A DNA stretch of 8,139 bases from Bacteroidia bacterium (GTDB taxonomy: Bacteria; Bacteroidota; Bacteroidia; Cytophagales; Cyclobacteriaceae). The stretch covers positions 1-8,139 of the forward strand of contig JAENVX010000473.1 in NCBI GenBank assembly GCA_016650355.1. The letters are read 5' to 3'. The translations under genes and the position numbers were made by a program. The notes under the pieces were generated by a model. The model was given only the letters and a program-made list of their open reading frames with translations, was not told where the DNA came from and did not search any database. Below are positions 1 through 6,314 of this stretch, piece by piece. Position 1 is the first letter of the stretch; every line of letters begins with the position of its first letter.

Positions 1-548
1 GCTGATCCAATTCTTGCCTCCCTTAGCTTTCCAAATGGCATGAGAAAATCCTGATAGAAAGGAGCGGCATATTCGGTTAAAAGTATATTTAACTGAGGAT
101 TTACTGAGCGATGTTGAAAAGAATCATCCAATAATATCAGATCCGTTTGTGGATGTTCTTGCAGGATATTTGGAATTGCGAAAGCCCGGTCTTCACAAAC
201 CACAACGTTGACCTTTCCTTGAAAGGATCGGAAAAATTGAAGGGGTTCATCTCCAAATGTACGGGCAGTTTCACTTTCCTTTGCAAACCGCAACCCTCTT
301 GTAACCCGACCATAACCACGGCTAAGAATGGCTATCTGGCGATTAGCCATAAATAACCTGACCAAATATTCAATCATGGGGGTTTTGCCAGAGCCTCCCA
401 CATTTAAGTTTCCAACCCCGATCACCGGAATTTCAAAACGGAAAGAATGTGAATAACCTATATTATAGAGGTGATTTCGAAATCTAGTAATCCCGTCATA
501 CAAAAGGGTAAAAGGAAAAAGCAGGATCCGTAAAAGCACTATAATCAT
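1..548 (-). CDS. lpxK: Tetraacyldisaccharide 4'-kinase LpxK, N-terminal part (cut by window edge)
   Basis: The gene runs off the left edge, leaving 182 codons plus two bases of a protein that is usually about 330-350 residues. LpxK transfers the ATP gamma-phosphate to the 4' position of the tetraacyl disaccharide, giving lipid IVA on the inner face of the inner membrane. Seen: a hydrophobic N-terminal segment (about residues 2-17) of the kind that anchors LpxK to the membrane; a Walker A loop, GNLNVGGSGKTP (residues 46-57); LSRGYGR (75-81); GDEP (99-102), which holds the Asp-Glu pair of the family; and a Walker B-like LDDSFQHR (140-147). The MPFGKLREAR stretch (170-179) also fits. ATG at 546-548 is the start because the next in-frame codons upstream contain no ATG and it gives the expected N-terminus. 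The gene is divergent from nif3, 51 nt away. Identification is firm; the catalytic C-terminal half is not visible. Confidence 0.95.
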   Translation of the reverse strand, partial: MIIVLLRILLFPFTLLYDGITRFRNHLYNIGYSHSFRFEIPVIGVGNLNVGGSGKTPMIEYLVRLFMANRQIAILSRGYGRVTRGLRFAKESETARTFGDEPLQFFRSFQGKVNVVVCEDRAFAIPNILQEHPQTDLILLDDSFQHRSVNPQLNILLTEYAAPFYQDFLMPFGKLREARIGS

Positions 549-567
549 CGGGCGTAAATTCTTTATG

Positions 568-575
568 TAATTTTG
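568..575 (+). promoter_or_regulatory. Bacteroidota-type -7 promoter element for the Nif3 gene
   Basis: TAATTTTG is an exact match to the Bacteroidota -7 consensus TAnnTTTG and lies 24 nt before the ATG at 600. Transcription would begin at about 580-584. I see no convincing -33 TTTG box. The element includes the TTG at 573, so an RNA made from this promoter could not use that TTG as a start; this favours ATG 600. Known: the consensus. Inferred: that this copy is active. Confidence 0.55.
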
Positions 576-599
576 GCTAAAACTAAGGAATCAATAGAA

Positions 600-1697
600 A
601 TGACAAAGATAAAAGATGTGACAACCTATCTTGAATCGCTTGCGCCAAGATCATTTCAGGAAAGTTATGATAATAGTGGACTGTTAACCGGAGATTCCAA
701 CGCTGACATTCTAGGAGTATTGGTAACCCTGGATTGCACGGAAGCTGTTGTAGACGAAGCTATTGGTCTACAATGTAACCTCATTGTCGCGCATCATCCA
801 ATACTATTTAAAGGCTTAAAAAAACTTACAGGCCAGAATTATGTTGAACGCACGATAATCAAGGCGATTAAAAATGACATTGCCATCTACGCCATCCACA
901 CCAATCTTGATAATGTTCACCTTGGCGTGAACAAAAAGATCGCTGACAGGATAGGGCTAAAAAACCTAAAGGTGCTTTCACCAAAAAAAAATACACTTTC
1001 GAAACTAGTTACTTTCATTCCTAAAAAAAATGCTGAGGTTGTCATTCAATCACTTCATGAAGCAGGTGCAGGGAATATAGGTAAGTACAAGAATTGCAGT
1101 TTCAGCATGGCGGGCACCGGAGCGTTCATGCCAATGGAGGGGACATCACCACACATCGGAAAAGCAAACGATTTTCAGAAGGTTGAAGAAGTGCGGGTTG
1201 AAGTAATTTTTCCTAACCATCTTGAGTCTAGGATTATGAGTGCCTTGCGTGAAGCACATCCTTATGAGGAGGTGGCACATTACATAACGCACCTGGAAAA
1301 CGAAAATCAAGAAGTTGGCTCTGGGATGATTGGCGTACTTGAAGATGCGATGGAACCAATGGCTTTTTTATCTCTTTTAAAAAAAGCCATGAAAACTGAT
1401 TGTGTGCGCCATACCGTGCCAAGTTCAAAAACAGTGAAGAAAATAGCGGTCTGCGGTGGTTCCGGAAGTTTTCTGCTTCCCAATGCAATTGGTGCAAAAG
1501 CCGATGTTTACGTGTCTGCAGATTTTAAATATCATGAATTCTTCGATTCAGATGGAAAAATAATGATTGCAGACATAGGGCATTATGAAAGTGAGCAGTT
1601 TACGAAAGAGCTTCTGGAGGAGGTTATTCGGGAAAAATTCAATACTTTTGCGATCATTTTTTCAAAAACAGTCACAAACCCAATCAGTTATATCTAA
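600..1697 (+). CDS. Nif3-like dinuclear metal center protein (YqfO type, with inserted domain)
   Basis: This 365-residue protein belongs to the Nif3/YbgI/YqfO family, toroidal hexamers with a two-metal site. Many are labelled GTP cyclohydrolase 1 type 2, but the cellular role is unsettled. Metal ligands seen, numbered from ATG 600: His65-His66 in VAHHPI, Asp104 in HTNLDN, and His328 and Glu332 in DIGHYESE, matching the HH...D...H...E pattern of YbgI. Between the two halves (about residues 130-240) sits the YqfO-type insertion, with a GxFxP-like stretch (GAFMPMEG), HPYEEVAHY and GSGMIG at its end. The C-terminus TNPISYI is typical of Bacteroidota members. A TTG at 573 would add nine residues, but it lies inside the predicted promoter; ATG 600 starts directly at the family's usual N-terminus (TKIKDV..YLE). 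The coiled-coil gene follows three bases after the stop, so the two are almost surely co-transcribed. Confidence 0.93.
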   Translation: MTKIKDVTTYLESLAPRSFQESYDNSGLLTGDSNADILGVLVTLDCTEAVVDEAIGLQCNLIVAHHPILFKGLKKLTGQNYVERTIIKAIKNDIAIYAIHTNLDNVHLGVNKKIADRIGLKNLKVLSPKKNTLSKLVTFIPKKNAEVVIQSLHEAGAGNIGKYKNCSFSMAGTGAFMPMEGTSPHIGKANDFQKVEEVRVEVIFPNHLESRIMSALREAHPYEEVAHYITHLENENQEVGSGMIGVLEDAMEPMAFLSLLKKAMKTDCVRHTVPSSKTVKKIAVCGGSGSFLLPNAIGAKADVYVSADFKYHEFFDSDGKIMIADIGHYESEQFTKELLEEVIREKFNTFAIIFSKTVTNPISYI

Positions 1698-1700
1698 GGA

Positions 1701-2489
1701 ATGGAAAATCACACGGTTGCACAAAAACTAGAGGCTCTTGTAAAATTACAATCTATCGATAGCAAACTTGACGAATTGAAGAAACTCAGGGGCGACCTGC
1801 CGAATGAGGTTCAGGACCTGGAGGACGAAATGGAGGGATATAAGACCCGTTTAAGCCGTTTTGAGGAGGATCAAAAAGAGCTTGAGGACCTTGTGAAGAA
1901 GAATAAGGAAGGAATCAAAGAAGCTGAGAAGCTGGTTAAAAAGTACAATGAGCAGCAAAAGAACGTAAAAAATAACCGTGAGTTCGATGCCATAACCAAG
2001 GAGATTGAACTGCAAGAATTAGAAGTCCAAATTTGTGAAAAGAGGATAAAGGAGTCAAAAGAGAAGTCCGAATCGAAAAAGGTTGAAATCGCTGGTATTG
2101 AAAAGCTAATCAAGGAGAGAATGGAAGACCTTGACAATAAAAAGAATGAGCTCAGCGATATTTTAGTGGAGAGTCAGGAGGAGGAGAAAAAATTAGCAAC
2201 CGAGCGTGAAAAGGCCTCCAAAAAAATTGAAGATAAGCTTCTGAAATATTATGATCGACTACGGGGTAGTCTGTCTAACGGATTAGCCGTTGTGCGGGTT
2301 GTAAGAGGAGCTGCCGAAGGATGTAACATCATCATCCCGCCACAAAAAATTGCAGAAATCCGTGAGAAAAAGAAAATCGTTATTGACGAACATTCTGGAA
2401 GGATCCTGGCAGATGTGGATATGCAGTCGATGGAGGAAGAAGTAAAGCCTAAGAAGGCAGCCCCTGTTAAAAGAAAGAAAGTTGGCTAA
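1701..2489 (+). CDS. Coiled-coil protein of the C4 zinc-ribbon family (CT398/DUF164-like), zinc site degenerate
   Basis: This 262-residue protein has a long Glu/Lys-rich helical hairpin (about residues 8-185), then the short conserved tail of the C4-type zinc-ribbon family: SNGLAVV (192-198), IPPQ (212-215), EIREKKKIV (219-227) and SGRILAD (232-238). Classical members carry CxxC before IPPQ and a second CxxC before GRIL. Here only Cys208 survives (AEGCN), and the second pair is replaced by Asp-Glu-His-Ser (229-232), so tetrahedral zinc binding as in classical members is unlikely. From memory, similar 'EHSGRIL' variants occur in other Bacteroidota, which would make this a lineage form rather than a broken gene. 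The last 20 residues are Lys-rich and probably disordered. ATG 1701 follows the Nif3 stop by three bases, and this pairing is common in the phylum. Function is unknown; nucleic-acid or protein-scaffold roles are guesses. The last eight bases overlap the TTG start of the next gene. Confidence 0.85.
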   Translation: MENHTVAQKLEALVKLQSIDSKLDELKKLRGDLPNEVQDLEDEMEGYKTRLSRFEEDQKELEDLVKKNKEGIKEAEKLVKKYNEQQKNVKNNREFDAITKEIELQELEVQICEKRIKESKEKSESKKVEIAGIEKLIKERMEDLDNKKNELSDILVESQEEEKKLATEREKASKKIEDKLLKYYDRLRGSLSNGLAVVRVVRGAAEGCNIIIPPQKIAEIREKKKIVIDEHSGRILADVDMQSMEEEVKPKKAAPVKRKKVG

Positions 2490-3975
2490 CCGCCTAATAT
2501 ACCGCTTACAAAAAGCAGGCCTCATTGCCTGCTTTTTTTTGTATTCGTTTTCATCCTTTGGCATAGATAAGCTCTGGGTCTTCGATGCAGATCTACAAAA
2601 GGCTTATCAACACGTTTTAAATTTACAAACAGATCAAGCTTTTTCAGAGCTGACTAAGATCAATTCAAAAAGAAATGAGTTGCATAAGCTATACGTACTT
2701 AGCTTATGCGAAACAGTGGACGTGCTGATCACGGAGGATGCTAAAAAGTTTGAAAAAATAGACATCAAGTTTAAAGAGCGTCTACAATATCTTCAAACCC
2801 TCACGCCCAGCGCGGAAACGCTTTTTTTGGAAGCTGAACTTAATCTTCAGAGGGGATTCAATTTGATTAATCTCAATCAAGAACTTAACGCAGTGTTTGC
2901 CATTAGAGCAGCTTACACGTCTGCACAAGAGTGTTTAAAAAAATATCCCGACTTTGTTCCGATAAAAAAAACAAATGGAGTGATCCAAGTTATGGTAGGA
3001 TCTATACCGGATAAATTTCATTGGTTCATGAGTCTTTTAGGTATGAAAGGTTCTGTCAGCGTTGGTCAAAAACAATTGGAAGAATTAAAAGCATCAAAAT
3101 CTTCGCTTAGTCTTGAGGCTACAGTTCTATACTATACTATCAAAGGCCTAATCAATCAACAATTTGAAGAGGCATCAATGGGCATAGTAGAGTGTTTAAA
3201 AAGTGATCCGGGCAACCGACTTTTACTTTTTTTGGGCGTTAACATGATGATGAAGAATTCACAAAGTGAAGAAGCCTTGGCCTTAATCCACTCTCTTGAC
3301 AAACATTCTCAAGGTTTACCAGTATACTATATCGATTATCTACGGGGGGAGATCCTTTTACAAAAGGGAGATTATTCGCACGCTATTCCAGCCTATCAGA
3401 AATTTATCAGGAATTATAACAGCCAAAGCTTTAAGAAGGACTCCTATTACAAAATATCGCTCTGCTACTTCCTCTCAAACCAGCGTGAGTTAGCTCGAAG
3501 CAATTTTGAATTGGCCAAAAAAACAGGGAAAGAAATAGCCGAGCCTGATAAAGCGGCTGCGGCTCAACTGCGAGAGGATAGATTTCCTAATCCTAAAATA
3601 TTAAAAGTAAGATTCTATACCGATGGCGGCTATTATAAGGATGCTAAAGAAATCCTTTCCAGTATTGTACCTACCGATTTGATTACTTCAAAAGATAACA
3701 TTGAATTCTATTATCGAAAGGCAAGACTGTCACACAAGACAGGAGAGCTACCTGCTGCCAAACTTTTCTACAATCAAACCATTGACATGACCGGTCAAAG
3801 CTCTTGGTACTTTGCACCGAACTCGGCTCTGCAACTTGGTTATATAGCTCAATCTCAAAAAGATTATCCAGCAGCCAAAAAATATTATGAAATGGCACTC
3901 GCTTATCGGCACCATGAATACAAGAACAGTATCGATGGTAAGGCAAAGTCAGCATTGGAGACGCTCAAGAATTAA
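2482..3975 (+). CDS. Probably exported TPR-like (alpha-helical repeat) protein, TTC39/IML2-like
   Basis: This 497-residue protein has no enzymatic motif that I recognise. The N-terminus reads as a signal peptide: basic n-region (Arg4, Arg8, Lys11), hydrophobic core LIACFFLYSF (14-23) and a plausible cleavage after SFG (residue 27). The mature part is helical, with TPR-like units at about 285-311 (LRGEILLQKGDYSHAIPAYQ), 321-347, 383-397, 407-434 and 449-478. The middle segment (about 166-215: GVIQV, SIPDKFHWFMSLLGMKGS, GQKQLEEL) and the end (YKNSIDGKAKSALETL) recall the eukaryotic TTC39/IML2 (DUF3808) family; this is from memory and untested. The in-frame stop at 2443-2445 and the lack of an early ATG leave TTG 2482 as the best start, overlapping the previous gene by eight bases. 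TTG 2539 is the fallback but would remove the signal peptide. A terminator-like hairpin falls inside the signal-peptide codons. The gene ends tail-to-tail with the phosphatase gene. Confidence 0.75.
   Translation: MANRLIYRLQKAGLIACFFLYSFSSFGIDKLWVFDADLQKAYQHVLNLQTDQAFSELTKINSKRNELHKLYVLSLCETVDVLITEDAKKFEKIDIKFKERLQYLQTLTPSAETLFLEAELNLQRGFNLINLNQELNAVFAIRAAYTSAQECLKKYPDFVPIKKTNGVIQVMVGSIPDKFHWFMSLLGMKGSVSVGQKQLEELKASKSSLSLEATVLYYTIKGLINQQFEEASMGIVECLKSDPGNRLLLFLGVNMMMKNSQSEEALALIHSLDKHSQGLPVYYIDYLRGEILLQKGDYSHAIPAYQKFIRNYNSQSFKKDSYYKISLCYFLSNQRELARSNFELAKKTGKEIAEPDKAAAAQLREDRFPNPKILKVRFYTDGGYYKDAKEILSSIVPTDLITSKDNIEFYYRKARLSHKTGELPAAKLFYNQTIDMTGQSSWYFAPNSALQLGYIAQSQKDYPAAKKYYEMALAYRHHEYKNSIDGKAKSALETLKN
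2510..2540 (+). terminator. Intrinsic-terminator-like hairpin inside the start of the TPR-like gene
   Basis: The arm GCAGGC (2515-2520), loop CTCATT (2521-2526) and arm GCCTGC (2527-2532) form a perfect 6-bp GC-rich stem followed by eight T (2533-2540). Five A before the stem (2510-2514) can extend pairing into the T tract. It lies 20 nt after the coiled-coil gene's stop, where a terminator for the Nif3/coiled-coil unit would be expected. The extended stem is nearly symmetrical, but no T-tract-like opposite-strand gene needs it. Whether it terminates or only attenuates expression of the downstream gene is not decided by the sequence. Confidence 0.75.
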
Positions 3976-4616
3976 GTAACAGGCGTTTGAATCTCCTTAT
4001 TAAGGCTTGCTAAATGTGAAACATCATTATGCTTTACCATTGAAAATGCAGCCCTCGAATATTCCAGTTGATACAAGCATAAATTAAAATGCTCGAACGT
4101 ATCCATATTCTTCAGCGGCAGATTGAATAGCTGACATAGTAATATTCGCATTGCTCTGCCGTGCATACAGATCAAAATATTTTTTGCTGCGCTGCTACAA
4201 ATAGATTCGATAACTGGCTTTTGCCGCATCGCCACATCCTCCGGACTTTCTCCACCTTCTATCCGTAGACTTGTATCTCCTTGTTGCCATTGTTTTAGCA
4301 TCCAGTGATAATACGCGTCTTCGTCAGGGGTAATAATCTGGCCCTCTTTTTTTCCCCAACTGATTTCATTTAGGCCTATATACTTCTCATGTGGCAATCC
4401 AAGGCCTATAAAATCCTTCACAGACTCAACACTTCTTTTCAGGTTTGAAGTATAAATCAGATCAATGGGCACTGTACCATATATCTTGAAAAAGGCGAGC
4501 GCTTGAGCTCGGCCTGTGTCGTTAAGGGATGAGTCTACCCCACTGCCCTGTACAATACCGCGCAGGTTAAAGTCCGTTTGTCCATGTCGGATCAGGTATA
4601 TTTTTTTGCTGGTCAA
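3972..4616 (-). CDS. Histidine phosphatase family protein (phosphoglycerate-mutase-like fold)
   Basis: This 214-residue, probably cytoplasmic enzyme belongs to histidine phosphatase branch 1. The phospho-acceptor motif LIRHGQTDFN (residues 8-17) has Arg10 and His11. NDTGRAQA (32-39), SNLKRSVES (57-65), a probable acid Glu84 in LNEISWG, and the second histidine in MHGRAMR (151-157, His152) complete the active site. The substrate cannot be named: relatives include cofactor-dependent mutase-like proteins, alpha-ribazole phosphatase and general sugar-phosphate phosphatases, and no cobalamin gene is nearby. The start is TTG at 4614-4616. An in-frame TAG lies only two codons upstream (4623-4625) and no ATG follows before the RHG motif, so no longer or ATG start is possible. 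AGGAG (4620-4624) sits three bases before it, unusual in this phylum and rather close. The gene is divergent from menI and shares TTAA with the stop of the TPR-like gene. Confidence 0.92.
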   Translation of the reverse strand: MTSKKIYLIRHGQTDFNLRGIVQGSGVDSSLNDTGRAQALAFFKIYGTVPIDLIYTSNLKRSVESVKDFIGLGLPHEKYIGLNEISWGKKEGQIITPDEDAYYHWMLKQWQQGDTSLRIEGGESPEDVAMRQKPVIESICSSAAKNILICMHGRAMRILLCQLFNLPLKNMDTFEHFNLCLYQLEYSRAAFSMVKHNDVSHLASLNKEIQTPVT

Positions 4617-4634
4617 TTTCTCCTAATTTGGCGG

Positions 4635-4642
4635 CAAAAGTA
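4635..4642 (-). promoter_or_regulatory. Bacteroidota-type -7 promoter element for the histidine phosphatase gene
   Basis: On the minus strand this reads TACTTTTG, an exact match to TAnnTTTG, followed by C as often seen in Cytophagales and Flavobacteria. It lies 18 nt upstream of the TTG start, so the leader would be only about a dozen bases. No clear -33 TTTG is present at the usual distance. The same 65-nt gap (4617-4681) must carry the menI promoter. There I find only a one-base-short TAATTTG at 4624-4630 on the plus strand, too weak to annotate. Confidence 0.55.
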
Positions 4643-4681
4643 ACAAAAACAACGTTGATATAACCACTCAAGCGATCCGCG

Positions 4682-5107
4682 ATGTCATTTATTGAAAAAG
4701 GAATAACTCTTGATCAGCTCAACAAGTTGTCGACTAATACATTAGCAGATAGCTTGGGGATTGAATTTATCGAGATCGGAGATGATTTTATCTCCGCTCG
4801 AATGCCAGTCGATCATCGAACACATCAGCCACTTGGCATGTTACATGGTGGTGCGTCAGTGGCACTTGCCGAAACACTTGGTAGTGTAGGTGCTTATTGT
4901 TACCTGGACAATAAAATACAATATTGTGTTGGACTTGAAATTAATGCTAATCATATCAAGAGTATTAAAGATGGGTTTGTAGTGGGAACTACGCGACCCA
5001 TACACCTTGGAAAGAAAACCCAGGTGTGGGAAATAAGAATAACCAATGAACAACAAGAACTAATCTGTATAAGCCGTATAACTATGGCTGTGATCGATAG
5101 GCGCTAA
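4682..5107 (+). CDS. menI: 1,4-dihydroxy-2-naphthoyl-CoA thioesterase (hotdog fold, YdiI/MenI type)
   Basis: This 141-residue protein closely follows E. coli YdiI (MenI), a cytoplasmic hotdog thioesterase that hydrolyses DHNA-CoA to DHNA before prenylation by MenA. Seen: ITLDQLN near the start; MPVDHRTHQP (41-50) with Gln49; LGMLHGGASVALAETLGS (51-68) with His55, Gly56 and the catalytic Glu64, equivalent to YdiI Gln48, His54 and Glu63; VGLEINANHI (83-92); and HLGKKTQVWEI (108-118). The near relative EntH acts on siderophore-synthesis intermediates, but menF, menD and menB directly downstream favour the menaquinone role. ATG 4682 gives the family's normal length and is the first ATG in the gap. 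The gene is first in the men cluster and separated from menF by 10 nt. It lacks an obvious promoter match in the 65-nt divergent gap. Confidence 0.9.
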   Translation: MSFIEKGITLDQLNKLSTNTLADSLGIEFIEIGDDFISARMPVDHRTHQPLGMLHGGASVALAETLGSVGAYCYLDNKIQYCVGLEINANHIKSIKDGFVVGTTRPIHLGKKTQVWEIRITNEQQELICISRITMAVIDRR

Positions 5108-5117
5108 AGCCACAACC

Positions 5118-6308
5118 ATGCAAGCATCAAATTCTGCATCAGTACAGCCCATAACAGAACGGAATCTTCTTCCACATCTCCTTAACAAATACCTAATCCA
5201 GGGTAGTGCCATTAGTTTGTGGAGGCTACCTGACTCTAATGAAAAGCATTTGTTGGTGAGTACTGATGGAGTAAAAATTTTAGAAGATGTTATTCTTGAG
5301 GACTCCGAATCTGGTTTCATATTTTGTCCGTTTGATAAAGCGAGACCAAAACTATTTTTAAAAGGTGATCTGATTTTCTCTTTCAACAATGGTGAGCTAT
5401 CAGAGCATAGCAAATCAATTGTTGATCCTTCTGAAATAGCCAATGAACAATCTAATGCACAAAAAAAACCAACTTACTTCTTGTGCAAAGACAATTTAAT
5501 TCCATCCACCGAAAAAAACGATTACACAACTCTTGTAGAGAAGTGCCTCAAAGGGATTGCTGAGGATCTGTTTGAAAAAATAGTTCCCTCAAGAAGCCTT
5601 TCGTTTGCGTTACCAGCAGGTTTCGATCCACTCACTACTTTTCATAATCTTTGTGAGACCTATCCCAACGCTTTCGTGTCTTTGGTTTCAACTTCGGAAA
5701 CTGGAACCTGGCTTGGTGCAACTCCGGAACTGATGGTAAGCGTCAATTCAAATCTGAAATTTAAAACAGTTGCGTTGGCAGGTACTAAAGTTTTTCAGCA
5801 AGGAACTGATCTTAAGTCTGTAGCCTGGACACAAAAGGACATAGAAGAACAAGCTATGGTGTCTAGATACATCATAAATTGTTTTAAAAAAATACGACTT
5901 CGTGAGTATGTGGAGCATGGCCCCAGAACTGCTGTTGCAGGAAACCTTATTCATTTAAAAACAGATTACGAAGTTGACATGCTTGCCACAAATTTCCCAC
6001 AGCTAGGATCCGTTATGCTTAGTCTACTACACCCTACTTCTGCCGTTTGTGGCATGCCATTGGAAAATACGTTACAGTTTTTAACTCAGAACGAAGGCTA
6101 TGATCGCGAATTTTATAGTGGTTACCTTGGGCCGGTGAATTTCAAAAACGAAAGCAATATTTTTGTCAACCTCAGATGCATGCAGGTGCAAAAGACTATT
6201 GGTTGGTGCTATGCTGGTGCTGGCATAACGGTCGACTCAGAGCCGGAACAAGAGTGGATGGAAACTGAAATGAAAATGAATACACTATTGAGTGTGATTA
6301 ACCCCTAG
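5118..6308 (+). CDS. menF: Isochorismate synthase (chorismate-binding enzyme)
   Basis: This 396-residue enzyme converts chorismate to isochorismate, the committed step into menaquinone. The first 135 residues or so are a poorly conserved N-terminal region; the rest is the chorismate-utilising catalytic domain. Visible landmarks: KIVPSR (154-159) with Lys154 as the likely general base; LGATPELM (199-206) with Glu204 as the likely general acid, 50 residues later as in EntC and MenF; LAGT (220-223); the KDIEEQ region (240-245) and EQEWMETEMK (377-386), supplying Mg-binding glutamates; LHPTSAVCGMP (304-314); REFYSGYLGP (330-339); and YAGAGI (365-370). These favour isochorismate synthase over anthranilate or aminodeoxychorismate synthase, and the neighbours menI and menD settle it. 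A siderophore EntC role is unlikely here. ATG 5118 is used; menD begins six bases after the TAG stop. An eight-A run sits in the linker at 5461-5468. Confidence 0.95.
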   Translation: MQASNSASVQPITERNLLPHLLNKYLIQGSAISLWRLPDSNEKHLLVSTDGVKILEDVILEDSESGFIFCPFDKARPKLFLKGDLIFSFNNGELSEHSKSIVDPSEIANEQSNAQKKPTYFLCKDNLIPSTEKNDYTTLVEKCLKGIAEDLFEKIVPSRSLSFALPAGFDPLTTFHNLCETYPNAFVSLVSTSETGTWLGATPELMVSVNSNLKFKTVALAGTKVFQQGTDLKSVAWTQKDIEEQAMVSRYIINCFKKIRLREYVEHGPRTAVAGNLIHLKTDYEVDMLATNFPQLGSVMLSLLHPTSAVCGMPLENTLQFLTQNEGYDREFYSGYLGPVNFKNESNIFVNLRCMQVQKTIGWCYAGAGITVDSEPEQEWMETEMKMNTLLSVINP

Positions 6309-6314
6309 CAATTG

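Noticed and set aside
137..319. Short open frames on both strands in the first 360 bases.
   Set aside because: They lie in other frames of the clearly identified lpxK coding sequence.
573..599. TTG start that would add nine residues to the Nif3 protein.
   Set aside because: The TTG is part of the predicted TAATTTTG promoter, so it would not be in the RNA; ATG 600 gives the normal family N-terminus.
983..991. Nine-A run in the Nif3 gene (and eight-A at 5461-5468 in menF) as phase-variation tracts.
   Set aside because: The reading frames are intact, the genes are housekeeping, and such runs (Lys-Lys codons) are expected in AT-rich coding DNA.
1871..2137. Open minus-strand frame rich in Ser and Phe opposite the coiled-coil gene.
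   Set aside because: It is the antisense of GAA/GAG/AAG codons of the coiled coil, which yields Phe/Ser/Leu codons by default; it has no family resemblance.
2521..2532. Lipobox-like LIAC (residues 14-17) in the TPR-like protein, hinting at a lipoprotein.
   Set aside because: The hydrophobic core lies after the cysteine, not before it, and the preceding stretch is basic and polar; cleavage by signal peptidase I after SFG fits better.
2538..2560. Separate promoter for the TPR-like gene (TTTG at 2538-2541 and ATCCTTTG at 2553-2560).
   Set aside because: The -7 element has TA reversed to AT, the spacing is far too short, and a transcript from there would have no early start codon.
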